The notes beneath the pieces are model-generated. The model made no database searches, was not told the DNA's origin, and saw only the letters and a list, made by a program, of their open reading frames with translations. From an uncultured Bacteroidota bacterium (lineage in GTDB: Bacteria; Bacteroidota; Bacteroidia; Chitinophagales; Chitinophagaceae): a DNA stretch of 48,768 nt. Shown in pieces: positions 40,640 to 48,757 of the stretch (the stretch's first letter is position 1; the number at the start of each line of letters is the position of its first letter). The stretch lies in the NCBI GenBank assembly GCA_903851465.1, contig CAINOI010000032.1, forward strand, positions 1-48,768, read 5' to 3'. The position numbers and the translations under genes were made by a program.

Positions 40640-41617
40640 ATGATTTTTGTAACAGGTGCAAGCGGTTTAGTAGGGTCCCATTTAATCCAGTCTTTATTAA
40701 GTAAAGGAAAAAAAGTCCGCGCGCTGTATCGCCAAGCTGTGCCTGTATTTGCGGGCTCCGAACAATGTGAATGGATACAAGGCGACATCTTAGACCCCAT
40801 TGGTTTAACAGCAGCATTAGAAGGTGTGGACTATGTGTATCATTGTGCTGCAATTGTATCTTTTGCGCCAGGAGCAGCAGCAAAAATGTTGCAGTCCAAT
40901 GTAGAAGGAACGGCCAATGTGGTGAATGCATGTTTAGTACAAAAAATAAAAAAATTAATTTTCGTAAGTTCTGTTGCTGCATTAGGTAGAATAAGAGAAA
41001 ATGAAGCGATAGATGAGTCGATGCATTGGACACCTGCAACAAGTAATAGTGTTTACGGACAATCAAAATATTTAGCAGAATTAGAAGTATGGAGAGCCAT
41101 GGAAGAAGGATTGCCTATGGCGATTGTGAATCCAGTTATCATTTTAGGTGCAGGCGATTGGAACAATGGTTCATCTGGTATTTTTAAATCGGCTTACAAC
41201 GAGTTCCCTTGGTATACGAATGGCATGAGTGGTTTTGTAGATGTATTGGATGTGGTGGACGCTATGCAAATTTTAATGGAAAGTAATGTGGTGGGACAAC
41301 GGTTCGTGTTGAGTGCAGAAAATCTAAGCTATAGAAGTATTTTTAATGCGATTGCAAAAGCCTTTAATAAAAGACTGCCGCATAAAAAAGTAACGCCATT
41401 TTTAGCAGGAATTGTTTGGAGATTAGAAGCTATTAAAGGAATGATAACAGGTAAAGCCCCGTTATTAACCAAGGAAACTGCAGCCACAGCGCAGGCTAAT
41501 GTAAGGTTTAACAATCAAAAATTCTTGAATGCATTTCCCGATTTTAAATACAGGAAAGTAGAGGACACGATTATCAGAGTCGCTAAGGAGCTGAAATCCA
41601 TCCACCAGCTAGCTTAA
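40640..41617 (+). CDS. NAD(P)-dependent epimerase/dehydratase family protein
   Basis: Extended short-chain dehydrogenase acting on a nucleotide-sugar or a similar alcohol/ketone substrate, not identifiable from sequence. The 325-aa protein starts with the Rossmann motif TGASGLVG (5-12) and has the YxxxK pair Y139-K143 (YGQSK) with a preceding SSVAALG active-site Ser region. The C-terminal half resembles dihydroflavonol-reductase-like bacterial members (HSD3B/NSDHL-type). The gene is 41 bp behind the SCO gene and ends in a 4-bp overlap with the convergent lpxD gene. Confidence 0.87.
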   Translation: MIFVTGASGLVGSHLIQSLLSKGKKVRALYRQAVPVFAGSEQCEWIQGDILDPIGLTAALEGVDYVYHCAAIVSFAPGAAAKMLQSNVEGTANVVNACLVQKIKKLIFVSSVAALGRIRENEAIDESMHWTPATSNSVYGQSKYLAELEVWRAMEEGLPMAIVNPVIILGAGDWNNGSSGIFKSAYNEFPWYTNGMSGFVDVLDVVDAMQILMESNVVGQRFVLSAENLSYRSIFNAIAKAFNKRLPHKKVTPFLAGIVWRLEAIKGMITGKAPLLTKETAATAQANVRFNNQKFLNAFPDFKYRKVEDTIIRVAKELKSIHQLA

Positions 41618-42561
41618 TCTTCCATCATTTTTTTCCAAAGGGCTGGGATTCTTCTAATCCACACATACTCTCTACGTTTCACAGTTGCGTCTTCTGCAGG
41701 AAAGCCTAGGTATGTTTTATTGCCTTCAATTGAATTCACCACACCCGATTGACCAAGCACTACCGCATTTTCTCCAATTGTTAGGGTCTTATTTACACCC
41801 ACTTGTCCCCAAAGCGTGACACCTGCCTTAATTTTTACGCCTCCAGCGATTCCTACTTGTGCAGCGATTAAACAATTGGCCTCTAATTGGGTATCATGAC
41901 CAATATGTACCATATTGTCTAGCTTAGATCCCATACCAATAATGGTATCACCGCTCACGCCGCGGTCAATGGTACAACTAGCACCAATTTCGGCCATATC
42001 TTCAATAATGACACGTCCACAACTTGGCATTTTTACATACCAAGCAGGTCTATTTTTTTTAGTGTTATAATAAAATGCATCCGATCCAATTACAGTATTC
42101 GATTGAATGATGACATGATCTCCAATAATGGTATCTGATAAAATAGTGACCCCAGGATGAATGATACAATGGTCTCCAATTTGCACATTTGCACCAATAA
42201 AAACATTGGGCATCACTACGCTATTTGCACCAATTTTTAAGTCAGAACTAATTGATTCTGTGCTCGTTTTAAATGGTTTAAAGTGATGAACAAGCTTCGC
42301 ATAGGCATCAAATGGTGCATCACAATACAATAAAGTTTTTCCCTCAGGCAATACCACCTCCTTGCTATTGATGATAATGCAAGTAGCAGCACTATTGATA
42401 CAAGTAGTATAATATTTTGGATGATCTACAAAGACAATATCACCAGTTTCAACTTGATGAATTTCATTCAATCCAGTGATAAAATTTTGATCATTACCAA
42501 TGATTTCTGCGTTTATATATTCAGATAACCATTGTACGGAAACGGGTGTAGATAGCTTCAT
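41614..42561 (-). CDS. lpxD: UDP-3-O-acylglucosamine N-acyltransferase (LpxD-like)
   Basis: Adds the N-linked hydroxyacyl chain in lipid A synthesis, using acyl-ACP. The 315-aa protein has an N-terminal uridine-binding domain (about 1-100) and then many hexapeptide repeats of a left-handed beta-helix (about 105-290). The catalytic His is probably H222 in MVHIGHD, and a C-terminal helix with WIRRIPALWKKM follows. It is slightly shorter than the enterobacterial enzyme (about 340). A related non-LpxD acyltransferase cannot be fully excluded, because Bacteroidota often have more than one copy. A -7 box at 42583-42590 gives a leader of about 18 nt. Confidence 0.88.
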   Translation of the reverse strand: MKLSTPVSVQWLSEYINAEIIGNDQNFITGLNEIHQVETGDIVFVDHPKYYTTCINSAATCIIINSKEVVLPEGKTLLYCDAPFDAYAKLVHHFKPFKTSTESISSDLKIGANSVVMPNVFIGANVQIGDHCIIHPGVTILSDTIIGDHVIIQSNTVIGSDAFYYNTKKNRPAWYVKMPSCGRVIIEDMAEIGASCTIDRGVSGDTIIGMGSKLDNMVHIGHDTQLEANCLIAAQVGIAGGVKIKAGVTLWGQVGVNKTLTIGENAVVLGQSGVVNSIEGNKTYLGFPAEDATVKRREYVWIRRIPALWKKMMED

Positions 42562-42582
42562 ATGCGTGATTTTGGGCTAAAT

Positions 42583-42590
42583 CAAAGATA
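42583..42590 (-). promoter_or_regulatory. -7 promoter box of lpxD
   Basis: Minus-strand TATCTTTG matches TAnnTTTG; expected start near 42579, leader about 18 nt. Confidence 0.55.
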
Positions 42591-42886
42591 ATGCGCCTTT
42601 TTTATAAAATTTTTTTTTAACAAAAATACTTCCTAATTAGAGGGTAAATTTTTTGATAAAATTGATCTTTATGATTTTTTTTAAGTAGTACAACTAAAAA
42701 ACACCATTCAATGAAAGCCTTTATTTATAAGTGTTTCATCGATTTCATTTTTTAATAACAGAAAATAAATTCAAATTTAATTGTACAAATTATTTATTTT
42801 TATTGCTTTAAAATTGCGCTTCCAAAAGGCTATTTGTGGATAACCCCGAAAAATTTGTTTACAATTTTTTTGTAATTAGAATAAAG

Positions 42887-42900
42887 TATATTTAATATTG
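42887..42900 (+). promoter_or_regulatory. Possible -7 boxes of the 42.9-kb RNA
   Basis: Two overlapping one-mismatch boxes, TATATTTA at 42887-42894 and TAATATTG at 42893-42900, would give transcripts beginning near 42898 or 42904, right before the first hairpin at 42905. Confidence 0.35.
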
Positions 42901-42974
42901 TGAAGGGAATTCAATTCCCGTACTTACTAACCCATCTATATACGAGGTCCCACAACAGTGGGACTTTGTTTTTT
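42898..42974 (+). ncRNA. Candidate small RNA or leader attenuator (about 77 nt)
   Basis: The stretch between a weak -7 box and a strong terminator contains two hairpins. The first, GGGAATTCAATTCCC at 42905-42919, has a 5-bp stem with loop UUCAA, or up to 7 bp. The second is the terminator at 42942-42974. No reading frame of meaningful length lies between. The following gene, an RluE-type pseudouridine synthase, starts 25 bp later, so the element may instead be its 5' attenuator. I cannot assign it to a known RNA family. It is too short for 6S RNA. Confidence 0.45.
42942..42974 (+). terminator. Strong rho-independent terminator upstream of the pseudouridine synthase gene
   Basis: A 12-bp continuous stem, ACGAGGTCCCAC with GTGGGACTTTGT (two G-T pairs), has an AACA loop at 42954-42957 and is followed by five T (42970-42974). 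No protein gene on the plus strand ends upstream of it, so it must end an RNA or regulate the gene at 43000. Confidence 0.88.
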
Positions 42975-42999
42975 AAGCCGCTCAAACAAGTACAAATTC

Positions 43000-43581
43000 A
43001 TGGACTATTTTTTAATCTACAAACCTTTTCAAGTGCTTTCTCAATTCACTTCAACAGAAGGAAAATTGTGCTTAAAAGACATCTTGCATGTTCCTACAGA
43101 TGTGTATCCAGTGGGTAGATTAGATTATGATAGTGAAGGTTTATTATTAATCACGAATGACAAAAGCATCAACCAACAATTATTAAACCCTTTGTATGCG
43201 CATCAGCGCACTTATTGGGTGCAAGTAGACGGTGCCATCACCGAAGCTGCCATTGCACAATTGAGCAAAGGGGTGTCCATTAATGTAGATGGCAAAGCCT
43301 ATCAAACTAAGACCGCTAAATTGGAGATCCTCCCTGATACTTTAGAAGTACCAGAGCGCAATCCTCCTATCCGATTTAGAAAAAGCATTCCAACTAGCTG
43401 GGTAGCGATACAAATCACTGAAGGTAAGAATCGTCAGGTGCGTAAAATGTTTGCACAAGTTGGATTTCCGGTCCTTCGTTTAATTAGGGCCAAACTGGGC
43501 AAGTATTCCATTCATGACATGCAGCCAGGGGATTGTCTTTCTTTAACGGCGTCGGAAGTTCAGGAAGGCTTCTTTCGCTAA
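43000..43581 (+). CDS. RsuA/RluE-type rRNA pseudouridine synthase
   Basis: Converts a specific uridine of rRNA (23S in the RluE branch) to pseudouridine. From the ATG at 43000 it has 193 aa and lacks the N-terminal S4 domain, as RluE does. Catalytic D42 is in VGRLDYDSEGLLLITND, and the second signature is ITEGKNRQVRKMFAQVG, followed by RLIRAKLG. The ATG is preferred over an in-frame ATG at 42958, which lies inside the terminator hairpin. The rRNA position is inferred from the family only. lysS follows after 54 bp with its own promoter box. Confidence 0.9.
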   Translation: MDYFLIYKPFQVLSQFTSTEGKLCLKDILHVPTDVYPVGRLDYDSEGLLLITNDKSINQQLLNPLYAHQRTYWVQVDGAITEAAIAQLSKGVSINVDGKAYQTKTAKLEILPDTLEVPERNPPIRFRKSIPTSWVAIQITEGKNRQVRKMFAQVGFPVLRLIRAKLGKYSIHDMQPGDCLSLTASEVQEGFFR

Positions 43582-43596
43582 TTGACTGCTAAGTTT

Positions 43597-43604
43597 TACT
43601 TTTG
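43597..43604 (+). promoter_or_regulatory. -7 promoter box of lysS
   Basis: TACTTTTG matches TAnnTTTG; expected start near 43608, leader about 28 nt to the ATG at 43636. An in-frame start at 43582 would lie upstream of the promoter. Confidence 0.6.
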
Positions 43605-43635
43605 CAGTAATCCAATAAAATATCAACCGATTATA

Positions 43636-45153
43636 ATGAGTCATTTATCAGAGCAGGAAATTATTAGAAGAGAAAAGCTACACGCTTTAGAAGCCGCAGG
43701 GATTGACGCTTATCCAGCCGCATTGTACCCAGTAACGCATTTATCACAAGACATCAAGGCGCATTTCACAGAAGAGACCAAGGAGCAATTTGCTTCAGTT
43801 TGTGTTGCTGGACGTATCATGAGCGTGAATGACAAGGGGAAAGTATTATTTGTAAAGATTCAGGACGATCAAGGCATTTTTCAATTATATGTAAAGCGAG
43901 ACGAGATCTGTCCAGACGAAGACAAAACTTATTGGGATGTCATTACTAAAAATGGATTGGACCTAGGAGATATCATTGGAGCAACTGGTTATGTGTTTAC
44001 CACAAAAACCGGTGAGACCTCATTGCACGCATCTACTTTAACCTTATTGGCAAAATCATTAAAGCCATTACCTGTTGTAAAAAGAGACGAGTCGGGTCAA
44101 GTATTTGATGCAGTTACAGATCCAGAGTTCAGGTACCGTCAACGCTATGCCGATTTAATTATTAATCCAGAAGTGAAAGAGACTTTCACTAAGCGTACTA
44201 TATTAATGAATACCATCCGCCAATTCTTAAACGATCGTGGTGCATTGGAAGTGGATACACCTGTATTACAATCTATTCCTGGTGGCGCTGCAGCCAGACC
44301 ATTTGTGACGCATCATAACGCATTAGATGTGCCTTTTTATTTACGCATTGCAAATGAATTGTATTTAAAGCGTTTGATTGTAGGCGGTTTTGATTGGGTT
44401 TATGAGTTTAGTAGAAATTTCCGTAACGAAGGGATGGACCGCACGCACAATCCTGAGTTTACAGTTTTGGAATGGTATACAGCTTACAAAGATTATTTAT
44501 GGATGATGGAAATCACAGAGCAGTTGTTTGAAAAAATTGCATTGACATTACACGGTAAAACAGAATTACAAGTGGGTGATAAGACCATCAACTTTAAAGC
44601 ACCATTTAAGCGCATTAGCATCTTGGATGCGATCAAAGAAAATACAGGCATTGACATTAGCGGCATGGATGAGGCTGGACTAAGAGATGTGTGCAAGCAA
44701 TTAAAAATAGATGTTCCACCAACAATTGGTAAGGGTAAGTTGATTGATGAATTATTCGGTGCCACAAGTGAGCATACTTATACCCAACCAACCTTTATTA
44801 TTGACTACCCGGTAGAGATGAGCCCATTAACAAAGAAGCATAGAACAAAAGAAGGATTGGTAGAGCGTTTTGAATTAATGGTGAATGGAAAAGAATTAGC
44901 GAATGCCTACACCGAGTTAAATGATCCCATTGAGCAACGCAAGCGATTCGAAGACCAGTTGGCTTTAATGGAAAGAGGCGACGACGAAGCAATGTTCATT
45001 GACCATGACTTTTTAAGAGCATTGGAATATGGTATGCCACCTACATCGGGTATTGGTATTGGAATAGATCGTTTGTGTATGATGATGTTGAATCAACCCT
45101 CTATTCAAGATGTATTGTTCTTCCCGCAGATGCGTCCAGAAACATTTGAGTAA
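43636..45153 (+). CDS. lysS: Lysyl-tRNA synthetase (class II)
   Basis: Charges tRNA-Lys. From the ATG at 43636 it has 505 aa (start MSHLSEQEII). It has the N-terminal OB-fold anticodon-binding domain (about 55-150), then the class II catalytic domain: motif 1 around TPVLQSIPGGAAARPF, motif 2 FRNEGMDRTHNPEFT and motif 3 GIGIGIDRLCMM near the end. All are intact. Family length is about 500, so it is complete. It is followed by two hairpins, but only the minus strand shows a proper T-tract there. Confidence 0.97.
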   Translation: MSHLSEQEIIRREKLHALEAAGIDAYPAALYPVTHLSQDIKAHFTEETKEQFASVCVAGRIMSVNDKGKVLFVKIQDDQGIFQLYVKRDEICPDEDKTYWDVITKNGLDLGDIIGATGYVFTTKTGETSLHASTLTLLAKSLKPLPVVKRDESGQVFDAVTDPEFRYRQRYADLIINPEVKETFTKRTILMNTIRQFLNDRGALEVDTPVLQSIPGGAAARPFVTHHNALDVPFYLRIANELYLKRLIVGGFDWVYEFSRNFRNEGMDRTHNPEFTVLEWYTAYKDYLWMMEITEQLFEKIALTLHGKTELQVGDKTINFKAPFKRISILDAIKENTGIDISGMDEAGLRDVCKQLKIDVPPTIGKGKLIDELFGATSEHTYTQPTFIIDYPVEMSPLTKKHRTKEGLVERFELMVNGKELANAYTELNDPIEQRKRFEDQLALMERGDDEAMFIDHDFLRALEYGMPPTSGIGIGIDRLCMMMLNQPSIQDVLFFPQMRPETFE

Positions 45154-45161
45154 GAATATAT

Positions 45162-45197
45162 AAAAAAATTGAGGCACCCGTTTATGGGGTGCCTCAA
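45162..45197 (-). terminator. Terminator hairpin for the AbgB-like gene unit (minus strand)
   Basis: TTGAGGCACCC (45169-45179) and GGGTGCCTCAA (45187-45197) form an 11-bp perfect stem. On the minus strand it is followed by a T-run (45168 to 45162), on the plus strand by A, so it is oriented to stop minus-strand transcription. It is 64 bp beyond the AbgB-like stop codon. It may also mark the 3' end of lysS mRNA by protection. Confidence 0.8.
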
Positions 45198-45216
45198 AAA
45201 AATCATAAGAGGTTAA

Positions 45217-45256
45217 AATTAAAGAAGCGTAAATTTTTTATTACGCTTCTTTAATT
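45217..45256. terminator. Second hairpin at the convergent lysS/AbgB junction
   Basis: A 16-bp perfect inverted repeat, AATTAAAGAAGCGTAA (45217-45232) and TTACGCTTCTTTAATT (45241-45256), has an 8-base AT loop. It lies 5 bp from the AbgB-like stop codon. Together with the hairpin at 45162-45197 it gives two stacked stem-loops for the two convergent transcripts. It may work as a stop for plus-strand transcripts of lysS. Confidence 0.6.
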
Positions 45257-45260
45257 AACA

Positions 45261-46721
45261 TTAATCTCTATAGTTCAACGCAGGTTTGATATCGCCAAGT
45301 AATGCCTTGTATTTATAATCGCCAATTGATTTATTAAATTCTTCTGTTGCTTTTTTAATCAATTCAGGATTGCTCATTAAATCAATTGCAGTGAGTGCCA
45401 TTGTTTTACTAGCCACTAACATCCCCTTAGTTCCTATTTCAGTTCCACCTGAAGCAACTGCTTGCCAGCTATGTGCTGCAGTGCCTGGAACCCATGTAGC
45501 TGCGCGCAATCCCACAGTTGGTTTTGAATAACTCACATCACCCACATCGGTAGAACCGCTATTGCCTTCGTTGATATAAGTCAATGGTTTTATTGTAGCA
45601 GCCGTTGCCATGTCTACTGGAGCAACCATGGTTGGTTGTATTTTTTTAGCAAACGCAATTTCAGCTTCTGTATACTTAACGCCTCCAACTTTATCTAAAT
45701 TGGCTTGCATTGTTTCTGCAAGTGTTTTATTTATTAACAAGTCGTGTGTGCCACCAATGATATCATAACTAAATTTCGTGCCAGTTCCTAACGCAGCCCC
45801 TTCTGCAGCTTTTACGACTCTATCAAAAATTTCAACTACTTCTTTTCTTCTTGGATGACGTACATAATAATACACTTCTGCAAAATCAGGAATCACATTT
45901 GGTGCTTTACCACCATTGGTGATCACATAATGGATTCTTGTTTCCTGAGGAATATGTTCACGCATCATGTTCACCATATTGTCCATTGCTTCTACCGCAT
46001 CTAATGCAGATCTACCTTGGTCTGGCGCAGCTGCAGCATGTGCAGAGATACCATAAAACTTGAACTTAGCCGATTTATTTGCTAAAGCACTTGTAGTTGT
46101 GACTGCATTCACGTCATCTGGATGCCAATGAATCACCGCATCTAAATTGTTGAATAAACCTTCGCGCACTAAAAATACTTTACCACTTCCACCTTCTTCT
46201 GCAGGTGTTCCATAAACTTTAATCGTACCTTTTAATTTACCAGCAGCAATTAAATCTTTAATGGCAATACCAGCAGATACACTCGCTGTGCCAAATAAAT
46301 GGTGACCACAAGCATGACCAGCATTTTTACCTGCAATTGGATCTCTTTCTGCAGATGCAGATTGATTGATACCAGGTAAGGCATCATACTCTGCTAAAAT
46401 ACCAATGGCAGGACTGCCCGTGCCATAAGTTGCCACAAATGCAGTTGGGATACCCGCTACGCCCGTTTCAACGATAAAGCCAGCTTCTCTTAAATGTTGA
46501 ATATGGAGTGCAGCACTCTTCACTTCTTTGTAACCTACTTCTGCAAAATCCCAAATCTGAAACGCGGTTTTCTTGTCTGCATCATAAGCATTGTTCAATG
46601 CATTGATTGCAGTTTCTTTGTTGGCATTGATTTGAGCAGTGGCAGGATCCACTTTTGTTTTCTTTTGAGCCCAAGCTCCAAAGGATAAAAATAACATTGC
46701 TCCAAAGAATAATTTTTTCAT
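45261..46721 (-). CDS. Exported M20-family amidohydrolase (AbgB-like)
   Basis: Predicted zinc-dependent amidohydrolase that removes an acyl or aminobenzoyl-type group from an amino acid-like substrate. The closest known group is p-aminobenzoyl-glutamate hydrolase subunit B. The 486-aa protein has a signal peptide (about 1-19, ending GAWAQ), the metal-binding GHACGHH (135-141), the general-base PAEEGG (about 173-178), the dimerisation-domain FYGISAHAAAAP and a C-terminal metal region around TAAHSWQ. No AbgA partner or AbgT transporter is in the window. It is the third gene of gmk-SDR-amidohydrolase, 18 bp behind the SDR gene. Substrate is uncertain. Confidence 0.88.
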   Translation of the reverse strand: MKKLFFGAMLFLSFGAWAQKKTKVDPATAQINANKETAINALNNAYDADKKTAFQIWDFAEVGYKEVKSAALHIQHLREAGFIVETGVAGIPTAFVATYGTGSPAIGILAEYDALPGINQSASAERDPIAGKNAGHACGHHLFGTASVSAGIAIKDLIAAGKLKGTIKVYGTPAEEGGSGKVFLVREGLFNNLDAVIHWHPDDVNAVTTTSALANKSAKFKFYGISAHAAAAPDQGRSALDAVEAMDNMVNMMREHIPQETRIHYVITNGGKAPNVIPDFAEVYYYVRHPRRKEVVEIFDRVVKAAEGAALGTGTKFSYDIIGGTHDLLINKTLAETMQANLDKVGGVKYTEAEIAFAKKIQPTMVAPVDMATAATIKPLTYINEGNSGSTDVGDVSYSKPTVGLRAATWVPGTAAHSWQAVASGGTEIGTKGMLVASKTMALTAIDLMSNPELIKKATEEFNKSIGDYKYKALLGDIKPALNYRD

Positions 46722-46739
46722 CTTGTCGTATTTAAAGCA

Positions 46740-47567
46740 TTATAAAAATAAGTCGGTATATAAATGTCCTCCAGGTACTACAGAATAATGTGATAGGTCT
46801 GTGATGCCCTCTGCTGCTAAAACGGCTTCATCAATAAATGTTTGACCAGTATAGACCAAAGGTTTTTTAGTTACAATAGCATAAGCTGCATCTGCAAGGA
46901 TGGCCGGTGTTCGACTCATATTGGCAAGTGCTTCACCGCCTAATAAATTTCTGACAGCAGCAGTATCAATTGTAGTGCGAGGCCATAAAGCGTTCACAGA
47001 AATTTGATCTTCTTTAAATTCTTCTGCCCATCCAAGCGTCATCATGCTCATATTGTATTTAGTAATGGTATAAGCCACATGTGGTCCCAACCATTTTGGT
47101 GCTAAATTAATAGGAGGTGATAAAGTTAAAATATGCGCATGGGTAGATTTTCTTAAATAAGGTAACGCATGTTGTACCACTAAAAAAGTACCACGTACAT
47201 TGATGTTTTGCATCAAATCAAATCTTTTACTAGGGGTATGTTCGGTATCTGTTAATTGAATCGCAGATGCATTATTAATTAAGATATCAATGCCTCCAAA
47301 TTTGGTTACAGTTTGTTGTATTGCATTCGCAATTTGTGCTTCATCTCTTATATCTACTTGCACCGCTAAAGCACTTACACCCAATGCTTCTACTTCTGCA
47401 GCAGCGGAATAAATGGTGCCACCTAAACGTGGATCTTCCTCTACCGACTTTGCCGCAATCACAATATTGGCGCCAGCTGCAGCTAATTTAAGTGCAATGG
47501 CTTTACCAATCCCCCTGCTCCCACCAGTGATAAAAACTGTTTTTCCTAGAAGTGTTTTGTCAGACAT
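46740..47567 (-). CDS. SDR family oxidoreductase (HSDL2/citronellol dehydrogenase-like)
   Basis: NAD(P)-dependent short-chain dehydrogenase with unknown alcohol or ketone substrate. The 275-aa protein has the cofactor motif TGGSRGIG (14-21), NNAS (98-101), the active Ser (S150) in TLSPPINL and Y166/K170 in YTITK. The SPP(L/I)N and ALWPRTTIDTAAV segments are typical of the HSDL2-like branch. It lies 44 bp behind gmk and 18 bp ahead of the amidohydrolase, all on the minus strand. Co-transcription is likely. Nothing in the context points to the substrate. Confidence 0.86.
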   Translation of the reverse strand: MSDKTLLGKTVFITGGSRGIGKAIALKLAAAGANIVIAAKSVEEDPRLGGTIYSAAAEVEALGVSALAVQVDIRDEAQIANAIQQTVTKFGGIDILINNASAIQLTDTEHTPSKRFDLMQNINVRGTFLVVQHALPYLRKSTHAHILTLSPPINLAPKWLGPHVAYTITKYNMSMMTLGWAEEFKEDQISVNALWPRTTIDTAAVRNLLGGEALANMSRTPAILADAAYAIVTKKPLVYTGQTFIDEAVLAAEGITDLSHYSVVPGGHLYTDLFL

Positions 47568-47611
47568 TTTATTTGTATTTAATAAATTGATGAATAAGTT
47601 TTTGAAAGAAA

Positions 47612-48187
47612 TTATTTTGAAATAAAACCTTGTATGAGCTTAGCTGTTTCTGCACATGCGGTTTCCAATACTTCATTTTTTACAACCGCATTAAATTGAT
47701 CGCTAAAACTAATTTCATATTCAGCTTTATCCAATCGCATTTGCATTTTTTCTGCAGACTCTGTATTTCTTTTCGCAAGTCGCTCTTTTAATACTTCGAT
47801 CGATGGCGGTAAAACAAAAATAGAGAAAGCCTGATCCCCTAATTGTTTTTGTATTGTAATTGCACCCTTCACATCAATATCCAATACTGGCATTTTACCT
47901 TCGGCCCAAATGCGGTCTAATTCAGATTTTAAGGTCCCATAATACAAACCTTCATAGACCATTTCATATTCTAAAAAGTCATCTTGGCGAATATGCTCCT
48001 CAAAAGCTGTTGGACTAATAAAATGGTAATCAACCCTATCCTGCTCCGCACCTCTGGGCGCCCTTGTGGTGGCAGAAACCGAAAATGCCAATTGAGGATA
48101 ATTCGCTAATAAAAATTTAGTGATAGAGGTTTTACCAGCACCGGATGGCGCCGTCAAAATGATCACTTTTTTGTGTTGTTCAGACAT
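47612..48187 (-). CDS. gmk: Guanylate kinase
   Basis: Phosphorylates GMP to GDP, essential for GTP and dGTP supply. The 191-aa protein has the P-loop APSGAGKTS (13-21), the signature SVSATTRAPRGAEQDRVDYHF (described, residues about 37-57), the FLEYEMVYEGLYYGT segment that binds GMP and VLDIDVKGA. Length is normal. It starts a run of three minus-strand genes. No clear -7 box is visible in front (only partial matches in the 117 bp to the next gene). Identification is firm. Confidence 0.95.
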   Translation of the reverse strand: MSEQHKKVIILTAPSGAGKTSITKFLLANYPQLAFSVSATTRAPRGAEQDRVDYHFISPTAFEEHIRQDDFLEYEMVYEGLYYGTLKSELDRIWAEGKMPVLDIDVKGAITIQKQLGDQAFSIFVLPPSIEVLKERLAKRNTESAEKMQMRLDKAEYEISFSDQFNAVVKNEVLETACAETAKLIQGFISK

Positions 48188-48304
48188 GGGACTAAATTAA
48201 GCAAATACCATCTAAATAAAGCACAATAAAGCAGAAATAGAAAGGGTAATAGGCACTTAAGAAAGAAGGCTTGACAATAAGTAAAGGGAACTATTGCTGT
48301 TTAT

Positions 48305-48757
48305 TTAAAAGACGATACTTTTTTTAAAACGCTTGTATTGCTTGACCAGGTCAGCGATATACTCTTTTTTATTTTTAATCATAACAGTTCGGGCCTCTTT
48401 GGTATAGGTTGATCCTAAATAATCTAAAAAGTGTTTAGAAGTGAAAATAGCCATTTCAATCATAATTGGAAATGCATCTATGCCCTTGTCTTCCATTAAA
48501 TAGTAGACATTTTTTTTATTGGTTGTGCCTGCTTTTTTGGAAATAAATCCAAATTCCTCCAATTTCTTTAAACGATTGGACAACATTTTACTTGGCATGT
48601 GTTCTGGCGACTCCTTGAATTCACTAAAAAGGCTTTTATGGCCCCAAATCATGTCTCTAAGAACTAACAAGGTCCACTTATCTCCCAAAATATCCAATCC
48701 TGTAGCTACAGGACAGAGGGATCTAAATTCAGTTGTATTGATTGCTATTTTTTCCAT
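48305..48757 (-). CDS. HxlR-family winged-helix transcriptional regulator
   Basis: DNA-binding regulator of the HxlR (MarR-like) type; often controls genes for redox or aldehyde/quinone stress. The 150-aa protein has the family cysteine in CPVATGLDILGDKWTLLVLRD (residues 15-35; C15 near the start of the domain). The wing-helix region follows (MLSNRLKKLEEFGFI), then a C-terminal helix rich in basic residues that is longer than the family minimum. It is complete: the ATG is at 48757, 11 bp from the window edge, so its promoter and target genes cannot be seen. The gmk gene lies 117 bp downstream. Confidence 0.9.
   Translation of the reverse strand: MEKIAINTTEFRSLCPVATGLDILGDKWTLLVLRDMIWGHKSLFSEFKESPEHMPSKMLSNRLKKLEEFGFISKKAGTTNKKNVYYLMEDKGIDAFPIMIEMAIFTSKHFLDYLGSTYTKEARTVMIKNKKEYIADLVKQYKRFKKSIVF

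Larger units (their letters stand above)
42562..42904. other. AT-rich intergenic region with divergent promoters
   Basis: Between the lpxD start and the candidate RNA at 42898 I see no gene. Short frames exist (for example a 14-codon frame at 42711) but have no support. The lpxD promoter lies at the left end. A second minus-strand TATTTTTG is at 42621-42628, and the right end carries possible promoters for the structured RNA. The whole stretch is very AT-rich with long T runs. Confidence 0.6.

Noticed and set aside
40602..41066. 154-codon open frame antisense to the epimerase gene
   Set aside because: Product is Leu/His-rich and family-less; the plus-strand epimerase has clear motifs over the same bases.
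42562..42974. 6S RNA
   Set aside because: Structured part is only about 75 nt, and I see no long closing stem with a central bubble of the expected size (about 180 nt).
42900..43118. 72-codon frame across the candidate RNA and the pseudouridine synthase start
   Set aside because: Covers two hairpins and then a second frame of the real gene; no family similarity.
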